Counted from the first letter of the stretch, positions 18,825-28,790 are shown. The stretch is DNA of 64,000 nt from Bosea sp. RAC05 (GCF_001713455.1 NZ_CP016464.1:1970001-2034000); one strand, 5' to 3'. Notes: generated from the letters alone by a model not told the origin. Numbers and translations are program-made.

Positions 18825-18986
18825 GCCCGTCCCCCTTCGGATACCTTACCGTCAGTAGATCGGGAGACGTGCCGCATCCCCGCGAATCACTTTCAGTTGA
18901 ATCCGAGTGACCAGATTTGTCTAGCCAGGAGTTGAATCCGGTCCGTCGAATTCTCCTTCAGGTTGTATCGCTGGAGTGATTGAATC
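18776..18986. promoter_or_regulatory. GANTC (CcrM site) cluster upstream of the PAS kinase
   Basis: GAATC occurs at 18776-18780, 18781-18785, 18884-18888, 18899-18903, 18934-18938 and 18982-18986: six sites in 211 bases, where a rough GC-rich expectation is below one. Four lie upstream of the kinase start at 18824 and two lie within its first codons. In alphaproteobacteria, clusters of this methylation site can mark cell-cycle-timed promoters. The region 18825-19037 is also AT-richer than its surroundings and holds two GTTAACC copies (19005-19011 and 19028-19034). No gene is seen there. Confidence 0.4.
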
Positions 18987-19037
18987 TTGTGCGCGTAATG
19001 AAACGTTAACCTTTTCGACAGGTCGCCGTTAACCTCT

Positions 19038-21683
19038 TCAGGCCAGCGTCCGTTCGGCGATGTCTGCGACATCGCGGGAGAGATTGGGCGTGTTGGCGAC
19101 CATGCCGAGTTTCGTCTCCGCCAGCGCCTTGCGCCGCGGCTCCAGCATCCGCCAGCTCTTGAACGAGGCGAGCAACCGGGAGGCGACCTGCGGATTCGTC
19201 CGGTCGAGCGCGATCACGATCTCGGCCAGGAAGGCATAGCCCTCGCCGTCGGTGCGGTTGAACTGGGTCAGGTTGGCCGCGAAGCCGCCGATCAGCGCGC
19301 GCACGCGGTTCGGGTTCGTCAGCGAGAAGGCCGGGTGCTGCATCAGGGAGCGAACGCGGTCGAGCGTGCCGCTTTCGGGGATCAGGGCCTGGGCCATCAG
19401 CCATTTGTCGAGAACGAGCGGTTCGGCCGCATAGGTCTTGGCGAAGCGCGCGATCAGGGCCTCGCGCGCCTGCCCGGGGATCAGCGTCATCGCGGCCAGC
19501 GCCGCCAGCCGGTCGGTCAGGTTGTCGCCGGCAGCGAACTGCGCCTCGGCGAGTTGTGCGCCGCTGTCGGGGGCCGACAGCGCGATGAGCCCGAGCAGTT
19601 CGTTGCGCAGCGCCCGCCGGCCGGCCGAGGCGGCATCGGGGCTGTAGCGCGCCGCCGAGGCCAGCCGCTCGCGCAGGTCCAGCAGATCCGGCCCGAGCCG
19701 GCGGCCGATCTCGGTCGAGAGGCGGCGATGGGCCGCCTGGATCGCATCCGGATCGACATCGCGCCCAATCTCGCGGGCGACGTCGCCCAGGGCCGGCAGC
19801 CGGAGGACCTGCGCCGCGAAGGCGGGGTCGCTGGGTGCCTGCGTCGTGAGGAAGTCACGCAGCCCCGTGGCCAGGGCCTGCCCGGTGGTGACGAGAGCGT
19901 CGAGGCGGCCGGGGTCGCGACCGGCCTCGACGAGGGCGCGCATCGCCACCGTCTGCCAGGCCTGCCAGCGGTTGAACGGATCGCTGTCGGCCGAGAACAG
20001 CCGCAACAGCGCGGCCTCGTCGAGATCGAGCTCGAGCCGTACCGGGGCGGAGAAGCCGCGCAGCAGCGAGGGGATCGGCGGCTCGGCGACGTCGGTGAAG
20101 GTCACCGACAGCGACGGCTGGTCGAAGATGACGATCCCGTTGCCGGCATAGGCCTCGGACGTGGTCGCGAGCGGCAGGTCGCCGCTCCCGCCCACGAGCC
20201 CGAGCGCGACCGGCAGGACGACGGGCTGCTTCTCCGGCTGGCCGGGCGTCGGCGCCGTCTTCTGCGCCAGATCCAGCGTGTAGCTGCGCGCCGCCGCGTC
20301 GTAGCGGCCCGATGCGACGATCGTCGGCGTGCCCGCCTGCTCGTACCAGCGCGCGAAATGCGTCAGGTCGTGGCCCGAAGTCTCCGCGAAGCAGCCGAGG
20401 AAATCCTCGATCGTCGCCGCCGTGCCGTCGCAGCGCTCGAAATAGAGGTCCATGCCGGCGCGGAAGGCGGCCTCGCCCACAAGCAGCTTGAGCATGCGGA
20501 TCACCTCCGCGCCCTTCTCATAGACCGTCGGCGTGTAGAAGTTGTTGATTTCCTTGTAGGCGCGCGGTCGGACGGGGTGCGCCAGCGGCCCGGCATCCTC
20601 GGAGAACTGCGTCGTGCGCAGCGTCCGCACATCGGCGATACGCTTGACCGGCCGCGAGCGCTCGTCGGCGGAGAACTCCTGGTCGCGGAAGACGGTGAGG
20701 CCTTCCTTCAGGCAGAGCTGGAACCAGTCCCGGCAGGTGATGCGGTTGCCGGTCCAGTTATGGAAATACTCATGCGCGATGATCGCCTCGATCGAGGCGT
20801 AGTCGCCGTCGGTCGCGGTCTGCGGGTCGGCCAGCACGTATTTGTCGTTGAAGATGTTGAGGCCCTTGTTCTCCATCGCGCCCATGTTGAAGTCGGACAC
20901 GGCGACGATGTTGAACACGTCGAGATCGTAATTTCGGCCGAAGACGCGCTCGTCCCAGCGCATGCAGCGCACCAGGCAGTCCATTGCCCAGCCGGCGCGA
21001 TCGGCCTTGCCGGGCTCGACATAGACCGCGAGCTCAACGCTGCGTCCCTCGGCCGTCACATAGCTCTGCCGGACATGGTCGAGCGCGCCGCCGACCAGCG
21101 CGAAGAGATAGGCGGGCTTGGGGTGGGGGTCGTGCCAGATCGCGAAATGCCGCTCGCCGCCCGGCAATTCGCCAGCCGCCACGCGGTTGCCGTTCGACAG
21201 AAGGACCGGCGCGATCAGCTTCCGGGCCTCCAGCCGCACCGTGTAGACCGACATCACGTCGGGGCGATCGAGGAAATAGCTGATCCGGCGGAAGCCATCC
21301 GCCTCGCACTGGGTGCAGTAGACATGCGAGGAGAGATAGAGACCCATCAGCTTGGTATTGGCGGAGGGGTCGACCTCGGTGTCGATCATCAGCGTGAAGC
21401 GCCGCGTCGGCGGCGCATGCAGCGTCAGCTGCTGCGGGGTGACGCTGTAGGCGGCCTCGTCGATCAAAAGGCCGTCGAGCCTGATCGCCACGAGCTTCAG
21501 CTCGTCGCCGTCGAGCACGAGCGGCGCACCGGGCCGCCCGGCCGGGTTGGGGCGCAGCGCGAGCTGGGAGCGGATGCGCGTCTTCGTCGGGTGCAGGCTG
21601 ATGTCGAGATCGACCGTGTCGATCAGCCAGTCGGACGGGCGGTAGTCCTCGAGACGGATCAGCGGTGTGTCGTCGGAGCGCAT
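19038..21683 (-). CDS. pepN: Aminopeptidase N (M1 family)
   Basis: An 881-residue M1 zinc metallopeptidase that removes N-terminal residues from peptides in the cytoplasm. The zinc site is H304-E-Y-F-H308 with the third ligand E327 in LKEGLTVF. The exopeptidase motif is GAMENKGLN, the variant of GAMEN typical of the E. coli-type PepN. The length and the C-terminal helical domain match the family. The ATG at 21683 begins MRSDDTPLIRLEDYRPSDWL, a usual PepN N-terminus. It stands alone, with a 16-bp palindrome (21714-21729) about 30 bases before the start codon. Confidence 0.96.
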   Translation of the reverse strand: MRSDDTPLIRLEDYRPSDWLIDTVDLDISLHPTKTRIRSQLALRPNPAGRPGAPLVLDGDELKLVAIRLDGLLIDEAAYSVTPQQLTLHAPPTRRFTLMIDTEVDPSANTKLMGLYLSSHVYCTQCEADGFRRISYFLDRPDVMSVYTVRLEARKLIAPVLLSNGNRVAAGELPGGERHFAIWHDPHPKPAYLFALVGGALDHVRQSYVTAEGRSVELAVYVEPGKADRAGWAMDCLVRCMRWDERVFGRNYDLDVFNIVAVSDFNMGAMENKGLNIFNDKYVLADPQTATDGDYASIEAIIAHEYFHNWTGNRITCRDWFQLCLKEGLTVFRDQEFSADERSRPVKRIADVRTLRTTQFSEDAGPLAHPVRPRAYKEINNFYTPTVYEKGAEVIRMLKLLVGEAAFRAGMDLYFERCDGTAATIEDFLGCFAETSGHDLTHFARWYEQAGTPTIVASGRYDAAARSYTLDLAQKTAPTPGQPEKQPVVLPVALGLVGGSGDLPLATTSEAYAGNGIVIFDQPSLSVTFTDVAEPPIPSLLRGFSAPVRLELDLDEAALLRLFSADSDPFNRWQAWQTVAMRALVEAGRDPGRLDALVTTGQALATGLRDFLTTQAPSDPAFAAQVLRLPALGDVAREIGRDVDPDAIQAAHRRLSTEIGRRLGPDLLDLRERLASAARYSPDAASAGRRALRNELLGLIALSAPDSGAQLAEAQFAAGDNLTDRLAALAAMTLIPGQAREALIARFAKTYAAEPLVLDKWLMAQALIPESGTLDRVRSLMQHPAFSLTNPNRVRALIGGFAANLTQFNRTDGEGYAFLAEIVIALDRTNPQVASRLLASFKSWRMLEPRRKALAETKLGMVANTPNLSRDVADIAERTLA

Positions 21684-21713
21684 GCGGAACTCTGAAAAGC
21701 GGCGTTTCGGATC

Positions 21714-21729
21714 ATCCGGCGCGCCGGAT
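21714..21729. promoter_or_regulatory. 16-bp perfect palindrome upstream of pepN
   Basis: ATCCGGCGCGCCGGAT is self-complementary over 16 bases and sits 31-46 bases upstream of the pepN start codon. It could be an operator or form a hairpin in the 5' untranslated region. No known regulator is assigned. Confidence 0.35.
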
Positions 21730-21817
21730 CGTTGCCATGGTCTGTAGCCCGCCGACCCGACGGCCGAAAGGGTGCGCCGCGTCGCTCACCCGGGAGCGTG
21801 CCCGATAGGGCCTGCTC

Positions 21818-23263
21818 CTAGCTTGCCGGCCCCGCAATGGTTGGCTCGGCATGGCTCACCAGGCGGCAAACCTGCGGCCGCGCGATCCTGACCGCCCGCT
21901 CGATCTGGTCGACGGCGGCATGGACGGAGGCGACGTCAAGGGCAGGGTCGACGCGGCAATGGTAGTTCACCACCAGGCCGTTCAGGGTCTGGCGGACCCT
22001 GACATTGTGGATGTCGTGGATCGGCCCCCTCAGCGTCGCGGTCTCGCTGGCCAGCGCCTTGCCGATGTCCTCGACCGTCTCCCAGGCCGCGTCATGGCCG
22101 GCCGGCGCACCCGTCTCCATCGGTTCGATATGCGTCTCGACCTCGGTCTCGCCGCCGAATTCGTCCCGGATCGCCGCCTCCAGCCGCGTCGCGATCTCAT
22201 GCGCCTGGCCGAGCGGCAGCCTGGCCTCGACCTCCATGTCGAGACTGACCGAGAGCCGCTGCCCGATCGTGTGCACCGAGACATGGTGCACCGGGATCTT
22301 GAGCTTGAGCGCGATCAGCAGCACGCGCTCCAGCGCGGTCTCGTCGTCGACCTGAACCGGGTCGGTCGTGACCGCGATTTCGGCACCGGGTTCGATCCGC
22401 TCGAACTCCGCCGTGAGCGCCTCGCGGATCGCCGCCACCCGCTCCAGCGGCAGCGTGCGCGAGACGGTGATGCCGATCTCGCCATGGATGCGCCCCCCCG
22501 TCGGGCGGACCTTGAGCCAGTTGACGCCGACCACGCCGGGCACGCCCTCGGCGCCCTCGCGCAGACGCTCGCTCACCCCCTTGGGCGCCGCGTCGAGCAG
22601 GGTGTCGATGGTCCGCCGCCCCAGCCGGTAGGCCGACAGCGCGGTGAAGGCCGCGATCGCGAAGGCGGCGATCGTGTCGGCCCGGGCGACGCCGTACCAG
22701 ACACCGATCAGGCCGGCGAGCACGAGGGCGGAGCCAACGAAGTCTGCCGAGAAATGCGTCGCCTCGGCGGCCAGCGCCTCGCTTCCGGTTTCCTTCGCGA
22801 CGCGCGTCAGCGAGCGCCAGCGGATCGCATCCACCACCATCGAGAGCAGCATGATGCCGATCACGATGGGCGTGACCGAGACGGTCTCGATCAGCCCCGT
22901 CCAGAGCCGGTTGCCGGCTTCCCAGAGGATCGCGCCCGCCAGCGTGAACAGGATCGCGGTCTCGACCAGCGCCGCCAGCGCCTCGACCTTGCCATGGCCG
23001 TAATGGTGCTCGTCATCGGCCGGCTTGTCCGAGACGCGCACGGCAAACCAGGTGAACAGCGTCGAGCCGACATCGATCAGGCCCTGCAGCGCGTCCGTCA
23101 GCAGGGCGAGCGAGCCCGACAGGATCGCGCCGACGATCTTGGCGCCGGTGAGCAGCAGCGTCGCCATCACCGAGAGGATCGCGGCACGCTGCTTGATCTG
23201 CGCCATCTGGGCGGCGGTGGCGCGGACGGGCGTGCCCTCCAGGCCGTCTTGCGTTGAGCTCAT
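21818..23263 (-). CDS. Cation diffusion facilitator (CDF) family metal exporter
   Basis: A 481-residue member of the cation diffusion facilitator family, which exports Zn, Fe, Co or Mn from the cytoplasm in exchange for protons. About six membrane helices span residues 25-215. The metal site of helix 2 is recognisable in [16 protein letters not shown] (DxxxD spacing), followed by the HHYGHGK motif typical of FieF-like members. A second aspartate/histidine site lies in [15 protein letters not shown]. The cytoplasmic part is longer than the usual 300-residue protein and appears to hold repeated ferredoxin-like dimerisation modules, including [13 protein letters not shown] and [17 protein letters not shown]. 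Substrate cannot be fixed from sequence. Confidence 0.9.
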   Translation of the reverse strand: MSSTQDGLEGTPVRATAAQMAQIKQRAAILSVMATLLLTGAKIVGAILSGSLALLTDALQGLIDVGSTLFTWFAVRVSDKPADDEHHYGHGKVEALAALVETAILFTLAGAILWEAGNRLWTGLIETVSVTPIVIGIMLLSMVVDAIRWRSLTRVAKETGSEALAAEATHFSADFVGSALVLAGLIGVWYGVARADTIAAFAIAAFTALSAYRLGRRTIDTLLDAAPKGVSERLREGAEGVPGVVGVNWLKVRPTGGRIHGEIGITVSRTLPLERVAAIREALTAEFERIEPGAEIAVTTDPVQVDDETALERVLLIALKLKIPVHHVSVHTIGQRLSVSLDMEVEARLPLGQAHEIATRLEAAIRDEFGGETEVETHIEPMETGAPAGHDAAWETVEDIGKALASETATLRGPIHDIHNVRVRQTLNGLVVNYHCRVDPALDVASVHAAVDQIERAVRIARPQVCRLVSHAEPTIAGPAS

Positions 23264-23416
23264 GGCCTGTCCTGCCGGCTGCGTCTTGGAACTGTGTTCA
23301 CGAGCGGCGATGCTTTCGCCCGATTCAACGGTAGGATCAACCCGACACCATCAGGTGAACGCCGTCAGGATGCGCCCGCCGCCACGGTCGGGCTGAAGAG
23401 GAAACGGACAAAAACG

Positions 23417-23866
23417 ATGCGCTATCTCCACACCATGGTCCGCGTGACCGATCTCGCCGCCTCGCTGGATTTCTACGTGAACAAGTTCGGCCTGGTCGAA
23501 ACCCGCCGGATCGAGAACGAGAAGGGCCGCTTCACCCTGGTCTTCCTGGCTGCGCCCGACGAGGTCGAGACCGTGCGCCAGCAGGGCAGCCGCGGCCGGC
23601 CGACGCTCGAGCTGACCTATAACTGGGACCCCGAGACCTACACGGGCGGGCGCAATTTCGGCCATCTCGCCTACGAGGTCGACGACATCTACGCCACCTG
23701 CGACAAGCTGATGAAGGCCGGCGTCACGATCAACCGCCCGCCGCGCGACGGCAACATGGCCTTCGTCCGCTCGCCCGACAACATCTCGATCGAGCTGCTC
23801 CAGAAGGGCGACCCGAAGGCCCCGGCGGAGCCGTGGGCGAGCATGCCGAACACCGGGGCCTGGTAG
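23417..23866 (+). CDS. gloA: Lactoylglutathione lyase (glyoxalase I)
   Basis: A 149-residue glyoxalase I, which converts the hemithioacetal of methylglyoxal and glutathione to S-lactoylglutathione. Two betaalphabeta-beta-beta halves supply four metal ligands: H5 (RYLHTMVRV), a glutamate in TLELTYNWD, a histidine in FGHLAYEV and a glutamate in ISIELLQKG. The ATG at 23417, preceded by a GAGGAAA-like purine tract, gives the normal family N-terminus; an upstream in-frame ATG at 23294 would add an atypical 41 residues. It is monocistronic as far as can be seen. Confidence 0.93.
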   Translation: MRYLHTMVRVTDLAASLDFYVNKFGLVETRRIENEKGRFTLVFLAAPDEVETVRQQGSRGRPTLELTYNWDPETYTGGRNFGHLAYEVDDIYATCDKLMKAGVTINRPPRDGNMAFVRSPDNISIELLQKGDPKAPAEPWASMPNTGAW

Positions 23867-23986
23867 GCGCCGGATGCTGGCAGCGGGTGCGCGTCCGAGA
23901 GAGGGTGTGGTGATGGATCCGGAAGAGCCCATGGTCGTTGAACGGGAGCGCTGCGCCGCGGCCCGGACGGACCTCGACCCGCCGCG

Positions 23987-24880
23987 ATGACCGGCGTCTT
24001 CTGTCTCGGCATCTCGACGCTGGACTATGTCTACAGCGTCGAGACCCTTCCCACCCGCGGCGAAAAATACCGCTCCAAGGCTCTCGCCGTCGTCGGCGGG
24101 GGCTGTTCCGGCAATGCCTCGGTCGCGATCGCCCGGCTCGGCGGTCGCTGCTGGCTGGCGACGCGGCTCGCCGACGATCTGCCGGGCGATGAAATCGTCG
24201 CCGACCTCGTGCGCGAGGGCGTGGAGACCGGCTTCGCCCGCCGCGTGCACGGCCTGCGCTCCCCGGTCTCGGCCATCCTCGTCGATGCGCAGGGCGAGCG
24301 CATGGTGATCTCCTATTCCGATCCGGCGATGCCGGACGACACCGACTGGCTCCCGGCCACCTTGCCGGACGGGGCGCGGGCCGTGCTCGCTGACACGCGC
24401 TGGGGCGAGGGTGCGCTTGCGGCGCTGCGTCTCGCACGCGCAGCCGGCGTGCCCGGTGTGCTCGACGGCGACCGCAAGCCGCCCCATCCCGATCTGGTCG
24501 CGACCGCGAGCCATGTCGCCTTCAGTGCGCAGGCCCTGGCGGAACTCTCCGGCGAGGAGGACCCGCGCGCCGGTCTCGCCCGGATCGCGCGCGAGGGGCC
24601 GACCTGGCTGGCGGTCACGCTCGGCAAGGACGGGGTGCTCTTCGTCGAGGACGGCACGATCGCCCATCTGCCCGCCTTCGCGGTCGAGGCCGTCGATACG
24701 CTGGGCGCCGGCGACGTCTGGCACGGCGCCTTCGCGCTCGCACTGGCGGAGGGGCAGGGCGAGCGCGCGGCGATCCGCTTCGCCTCGGCGGCCGCGGCGA
24801 TCAAATGCACCCGCTTCGGCGGCCGATCGGGCGCGCCGCGACGCCAGGAGATCGAGGCCTTTCTGGCGCAGCGGGGCTGA
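23987..24880 (+). CDS. PfkB-family sugar kinase
   Basis: A 297-residue ribokinase-fold kinase. The N-terminal PfkB signature region is VVGGGCSGNASVAIARLGG and the ATP/anion-hole signature is DTLGAGDVWHGAFALAL, whose GAGD supplies the catalytic aspartate. The sugar substrate is not identifiable; overall character is closest to ribokinase or sulfofructose-kinase-like members. It lies about 120 bases after gloA and the urease operon starts about 120 bases downstream, with no functional link evident. Confidence 0.85.
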   Translation: MTGVFCLGISTLDYVYSVETLPTRGEKYRSKALAVVGGGCSGNASVAIARLGGRCWLATRLADDLPGDEIVADLVREGVETGFARRVHGLRSPVSAILVDAQGERMVISYSDPAMPDDTDWLPATLPDGARAVLADTRWGEGALAALRLARAAGVPGVLDGDRKPPHPDLVATASHVAFSAQALAELSGEEDPRAGLARIAREGPTWLAVTLGKDGVLFVEDGTIAHLPAFAVEAVDTLGAGDVWHGAFALALAEGQGERAAIRFASAAAAIKCTRFGGRSGAPRRQEIEAFLAQRG

Positions 24881-24897
24881 GGAGCCCGCGGGTCGCG

Positions 24898-24917
24898 ATT
24901 GCCCATCATTTGGGCAG
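24898..24917. promoter_or_regulatory. Inverted repeat ATTGCCCA-N5-TGGGCAG upstream of the urease operon
   Basis: TGCCCA (24900-24905) and TGGGCA (24911-24916) form a perfect inverted repeat with a TCATT spacer, 88 bases before the ureD start. Almost the same element occurs upstream of the amino-acid transporter at 57293-57312. The 6-5-6 geometry with TGC at one end and GCA at the other resembles an NtrC site, but the inner bases differ from the TGCACC/GGTGCA consensus. This is a candidate operator only. Confidence 0.4.
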
Positions 24918-25003
24918 CCGGAGCGGGCGAGGCTCTTGCCGGAAAACGGCGCGCGCGGAAGATTGCAGCGTCGTTCGACTCCGCCCCCCGTTCGGGAACC
25001 TCC

Positions 25004-25858
25004 ATGTACGCGCCGCCCGTTCCGGCCGCCTCTGATCCGCTGCTTCCCGCCTATGTCCGCGCCGCGGGCGGGGTGGCGCTGCGCTTCGGCCGCGTCGGCG
25101 CGCGGACGCTGCGGCTCGACCTCTCCGAATCCGGCGGCTACCGCGCCCGCTTTCCCACCACCTTCGACGCGACCAGCGAGGCCGTGCTGATCAACACCGG
25201 CGGTGGCATGGCCGGTGGCGACGCGATGAGCGTGACGGTCGATCTCGGCTTCGGCAGCGAGGCGATCGTCACCACCCAGGCCGCCGAGAAGATCTACCGC
25301 AGCCAGGGGGGCGACACCCGCATCGAAACCCACCTCACCGTCGCCGCCGGCGCATCGCTCTGCTGGGTGCCGCAGGAGAGCATCCTGTTCTCCGGCGCGC
25401 GCTTGAACCGCCGCCTCGCCGTCGATCTCGCCGCCGATGCGAGGCTCGTCGCCTGCGAGAGCGTGTTCTTCGGCCGCAGCGCCATGGGCGAGAGCGTGCA
25501 GCGCGGCGCCTTGCGCGACCGCTGGCGCATCCGCCGCGAGGGGCGGCTCGTCTTCGCCGAGGATGTCCGGCTCGAGGGCGCGATCGCCGACACATTGGGG
25601 CGCTCCGCGATCGGCGCCGGGGCCCGTGCCGCCGCGACGATCCTCGTCGCCGGTGGCGATCTCGCCGACAGGCTGGAGCAGGTCCGCGCGCTCGCCGAGG
25701 AGGCACAGGCCGGCGCGGTCGAACTCGGCGCCGGCCTCGTCTGCGACCTTCTGGTCGTCCGTCTTCTCTCTCCCGATGCCCAGGCCCTGCGTCGCGTGCT
25801 CGTCACGCTGCTCGGGCATCTGACCGGCCGTGCGCTGCCGCGCACCTGGTCAACTTGA
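25004..25858 (+). CDS. ureD: Urease accessory protein UreD
   Basis: A 284-residue UreD (UreH) protein. With UreF and UreG it forms the scaffold that loads nickel into apo-urease. Family features include FPTTFDATSEAVLINTGGGM, the GGD that follows, TTQAAEKIYRS and LCWVPQESILFSGA. The ATG at 25004 (MYAPPVPAAS) is preferred to the longer frame from 24899, whose extra 35 residues are basic and unlike the family. It is the first gene of the urease operon. The next gene starts 10 bases after its stop. Confidence 0.93.
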   Translation: MYAPPVPAASDPLLPAYVRAAGGVALRFGRVGARTLRLDLSESGGYRARFPTTFDATSEAVLINTGGGMAGGDAMSVTVDLGFGSEAIVTTQAAEKIYRSQGGDTRIETHLTVAAGASLCWVPQESILFSGARLNRRLAVDLAADARLVACESVFFGRSAMGESVQRGALRDRWRIRREGRLVFAEDVRLEGAIADTLGRSAIGAGARAAATILVAGGDLADRLEQVRALAEEAQAGAVELGAGLVCDLLVVRLLSPDAQALRRVLVTLLGHLTGRALPRTWST

Positions 25859-25868
25859 GGAGAGCATC

Positions 25869-26192
25869 ATGCTGGCGATCCAGGGTCTGAAATGCATCTA
25901 CGACACCGGCGCGCGGGGCTGGGCGATCGAGCTGGCGCTGAGCGGCGAGGGCGAGGAGGCGGTGCGTCGCTTCGATGTCGACGGGCCCGACGATGCCGAG
26001 ATGCTGATCGAGGCCTTCGAGGAATCGACCTCCAGCGCCTTCGACCCCGCGACGGGCGAGATCGTCTTCGCCTATGAATATGCCGATTTCGGCGTCGAGG
26101 ACGAAGACGACGAGGACGAGTCGGAAGACGAGGACGGCGAGGACGAGGATTCGGACGGCGCCGACGAGGACGAAGAGAAGGACAAGACATGA
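25869..26192 (+). CDS. Unknown protein with a strongly acidic C-terminal tail, in the urease operon
   Basis: A 107-residue protein of unknown function. Residues 1-75 look folded: [20 protein letters not shown], then mixed strands and helices, and [13 protein letters not shown]. Residues 77-107 are an acidic low-complexity tail in which 23 of 31 residues are Asp or Glu. The start ATG has a strong GAGGAGA site 8 bases upstream, and the stop overlaps the ureAB start as ATGA (26189-26192). Tight packing between ureD and ureAB argues for a translated, co-regulated gene. A role in metal or protein binding during urease assembly is conceivable, but nothing in the sequence proves it; I do not recognise the family. 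Confidence 0.8.
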   Translation: MLAIQGLKCIYDTGARGWAIELALSGEGEEAVRRFDVDGPDDAEMLIEAFEESTSSAFDPATGEIVFAYEYADFGVEDEDDEDESEDEDGEDEDSDGADEDEEKDKT

Positions 26193-26809
26193 ATCTGACG
26201 CCGCGCGAAAAGGACAAGCTGCTCGTCGCCATGGCCGCCATGGTCGCGCGACGCAGGCTCGAGCGCGGCGTCAAGCTGAACTATCCCGAGGCCGTCGCGC
26301 TGATCACCGACTTCGTCGTCGAGGGCGCGCGCGACGGCCGATCTGTCGCCGACCTGATGCAGGCCGGCGCCCATGTGGTGCGGGCCGACCAGGTCATGGA
26401 CGGCATCGCCGCCCTCATCCACGACGTCCAGATCGAGGCGACTTTCCCGGACGGGACCAAGCTCGTCACCGTCCACGAGCCGATCCGCGGCGCCTCCGAC
26501 GCGATGAAGCCCGGCGAGGTCACGACGCTGCCGGGTGACCTCGTCATGAACGAGGGCCGCGAGAGCCTGACGCTCACCGTCTCCAACACCGGCGACCGGC
26601 CGATCCAGATCGGCTCGCATTATCATTTCTTCGAGGCCAATCCGGCGTTGTCCTTCGAGCGCGACAAGGCGAGGGGCTTCCGACTCGACATCCCGGCCGG
26701 CACCGCCGTGCGCTTCGAGCCGGGCCAGACCCGCGAGGTCCGCCTCGTGGCGCTGGCCGGCAAGCGCGAGGTCTACGGCTTCCGTCAGGAGGTGATGGGG
26801 AAACTCTGA
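26189..26809 (+). CDS. ureAB: Urease gamma-beta fusion subunit
   Basis: A 206-residue natural fusion of the two small urease subunits. Residues 1-100 are the gamma subunit ([40 protein letters not shown]). Residues from about 105 onward are the beta subunit ([50 protein letters not shown]). Many bacteria encode these as separate ureA and ureB genes; fusions are known in other lineages. It overlaps the upstream acidic-protein gene by 4 bases and precedes ureC by 55 bases. With UreC it forms the cytoplasmic enzyme that hydrolyses urea to ammonia and carbamate. Confidence 0.95.
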   Translation: MNLTPREKDKLLVAMAAMVARRRLERGVKLNYPEAVALITDFVVEGARDGRSVADLMQAGAHVVRADQVMDGIAALIHDVQIEATFPDGTKLVTVHEPIRGASDAMKPGEVTTLPGDLVMNEGRESLTLTVSNTGDRPIQIGSHYHFFEANPALSFERDKARGFRLDIPAGTAVRFEPGQTREVRLVALAGKREVYGFRQEVMGKL

Positions 26810-26864
26810 GCTGTCTCAGCTTTGAGTTCTGCAGACCCCGATCTGCCTTTGAGGAGATGACACG

Positions 26865-28601
26865 ATGCCCTTCAACTTTCCCCGCAACGCCTATGCCGCG
26901 ATGTTCGGCCCCACCACCGGCGACACGGTGCGCCTCGGCGACACCGATCTCGTCATCAAGGTCGAGAAGGATTTCACCACCTATGGCGAGGAGGTGAAGT
27001 TCGGCGGCGGCAAGGTCATCCGTGACGGCATGGGCCAGAGCCAGGTCCGCAACGCCGACGGCGCCGTCGACACCGTCATCACCAACGCGCTGATCCTCGA
27101 CCACTGGGGCATCGTGAAGGCCGATATCGGCATCCGCGCCGGCCGCATCTGCGCCATCGGCAAGGCCGGCAATCCCGACATCCAGAGCGGCTTCGGCAAT
27201 TTCGACCCGACCGAGACGATCATCGTGGGCCCCGGCACCGAGGTCATCGCGGGCGAGGGCAAGATCGTCACCGCCGGCGGTTTCGACAGCCATATCCACT
27301 ACATCTGCCCGCAGCAGATCGAGGATGCGCTGATGAGCGGGCTCACCACCATGCTCGGCGGCGGCACCGGCCCGGCCCATGGCACGCTGGCGACGACCTG
27401 CACGCCCGGCCCCTGGCATCTCGGCCAGATGATCAAGGCCGCCGACGCCTTCCCGATGAACCTCGCCTTCGCCGGCAAAGGCAACGCGGCGCTGCCCGGC
27501 GCCTTGGTCGAGATGGTCGAGGCCGGCGCCTGCGCGATGAAGCTGCACGAGGACTGGGGCACGACGCCCGCCGCGATCGACAACTGCCTCTCCGTCGCCG
27601 ACGACTACGACGTGCAGGTGATGATCCACACCGACACGCTCAACGAGAGCGGCTTCGTCGAGGACACGATCGCCGCCTTCAAGGGCCGCACCATCCATGC
27701 CTTCCACACCGAAGGAGCGGGTGGCGGCCACGCACCCGACATCATGAAGGTCGCGGGGCTCCCCAACGTCTTGCCGTCCTCGACCAATCCGACGAGGCCC
27801 TTCACCGTCAACACGCTCGACGAGCATCTCGACATGCTGATGGTCTGCCATCACCTGTCGCCGTCGATCCCGGAGGACCTCGCCTTCGCCGAGAGCCGCA
27901 TCCGCAAGGAGACGATCGCGGCCGAGGACATCCTGCACGATCTCGGCGCGCTCTCGATGATGTCGTCGGACAGCCAGGCGATGGGCCGCGTCGGCGAGGT
28001 CATCACCCGCACCTGGCAGACCGCACACAAGATGAAGGTTCAGCGCGGCACGCTGGCGCAGGATGTCGGCACCGGCGCCGACAATTTCCGCGCCAAGCGC
28101 TATGTTGCGAAATACACGATCAACCCGGCCATCGCGCACGGGATCTCGCGCCATATCGGCTCGATCGCGATCGGCAAGCTCGCTGACATCGTCATCTGGT
28201 CGCCGGCCTTCTTCGCGACCAAGCCGGATCTGATCATCAAGGGCGGCATGATCGCCGCTGCCCCGATGGGCGACCCCAACGCCTCGATCCCGACGCCGCA
28301 GCCGGTGCATTACCGCCCGATGTTCGGCGCCTTCGGCAAGGCGGTGACCTCGACCTCGCTGGTCTTCGTCTCGCAGGCGGCGATGGCCAACGGCCTGCGC
28401 AACCGGCTCGGCACCGAGAAGGAGATGGTCGCGGTCGAGAACGTGCGCGGCGGCATCTCCAAGAAGAGCATGATCCACAACGACGCGACGCCCGATATCC
28501 AGATCGATCCGGAAACCTACGCGGTCGTCGCCGACGGCGAATTGCTGGTCTGCGAGCCCGCGACGGAACTGCCGCTGGCGCAGCGATACTTCCTGTTCTG
28601 A
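26865..28601 (+). CDS. ureC: Urease alpha subunit (catalytic)
   Basis: A 578-residue amidohydrolase with a dinuclear nickel centre. The carbamylated bridging lysine is K226 in [12 protein letters not shown]. Nickel-ligand and catalytic segments are [37 protein letters not shown], the flap MVCHHL (catalytic histidine after the cysteine) and [14 protein letters not shown]. All expected residues are present, so the enzyme should be active. A clear ribosome site (GAGGAGATGACACG) precedes the ATG. The 189 bases after its stop hold no convincing gene. Confidence 0.97.
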   Translation: MPFNFPRNAYAAMFGPTTGDTVRLGDTDLVIKVEKDFTTYGEEVKFGGGKVIRDGMGQSQVRNADGAVDTVITNALILDHWGIVKADIGIRAGRICAIGKAGNPDIQSGFGNFDPTETIIVGPGTEVIAGEGKIVTAGGFDSHIHYICPQQIEDALMSGLTTMLGGGTGPAHGTLATTCTPGPWHLGQMIKAADAFPMNLAFAGKGNAALPGALVEMVEAGACAMKLHEDWGTTPAAIDNCLSVADDYDVQVMIHTDTLNESGFVEDTIAAFKGRTIHAFHTEGAGGGHAPDIMKVAGLPNVLPSSTNPTRPFTVNTLDEHLDMLMVCHHLSPSIPEDLAFAESRIRKETIAAEDILHDLGALSMMSSDSQAMGRVGEVITRTWQTAHKMKVQRGTLAQDVGTGADNFRAKRYVAKYTINPAIAHGISRHIGSIAIGKLADIVIWSPAFFATKPDLIIKGGMIAAAPMGDPNASIPTPQPVHYRPMFGAFGKAVTSTSLVFVSQAAMANGLRNRLGTEKEMVAVENVRGGISKKSMIHNDATPDIQIDPETYAVVADGELLVCEPATELPLAQRYFLF

Positions 28602-28790
28602 GAACAGCCGGGGGCCTCTCGGCCAGTTCCTGTCGCATCCCCACCGGCGGCGTGCGGCAGTGCCGTCGAACCCATCGAGGCCTCGCTGTCTCGGAGACGG
28701 TGGGGCGCGCGGCCGAACCCTTGCTGCATCCGCACCCCGCACCGTCACGTAACCGGGCTTCCCGCCCGTTGCGTTTCGGAGCCTGGCCTC

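Noticed and set aside
19005..19034. CtrA-binding site from the two GTTAACC copies
   Set aside because: The copies are 23 bases apart and do not fit the TTAA-N7-TTAA spacing expected for a CtrA site.
24918..24940. Possible sigma54 promoter (GG-N10-GC spacing) upstream of ureD
   Set aside because: Only the minimal GG/GC dinucleotides fit; the TGGCAC and TTGCA context is missing, so it is not better than chance in this GC-rich DNA.
28602..28790. Additional small gene between ureC and the monooxygenase gene
   Set aside because: Frames here are short, lack ribosome sites and have no recognisable composition; only weak imperfect hairpins are present.
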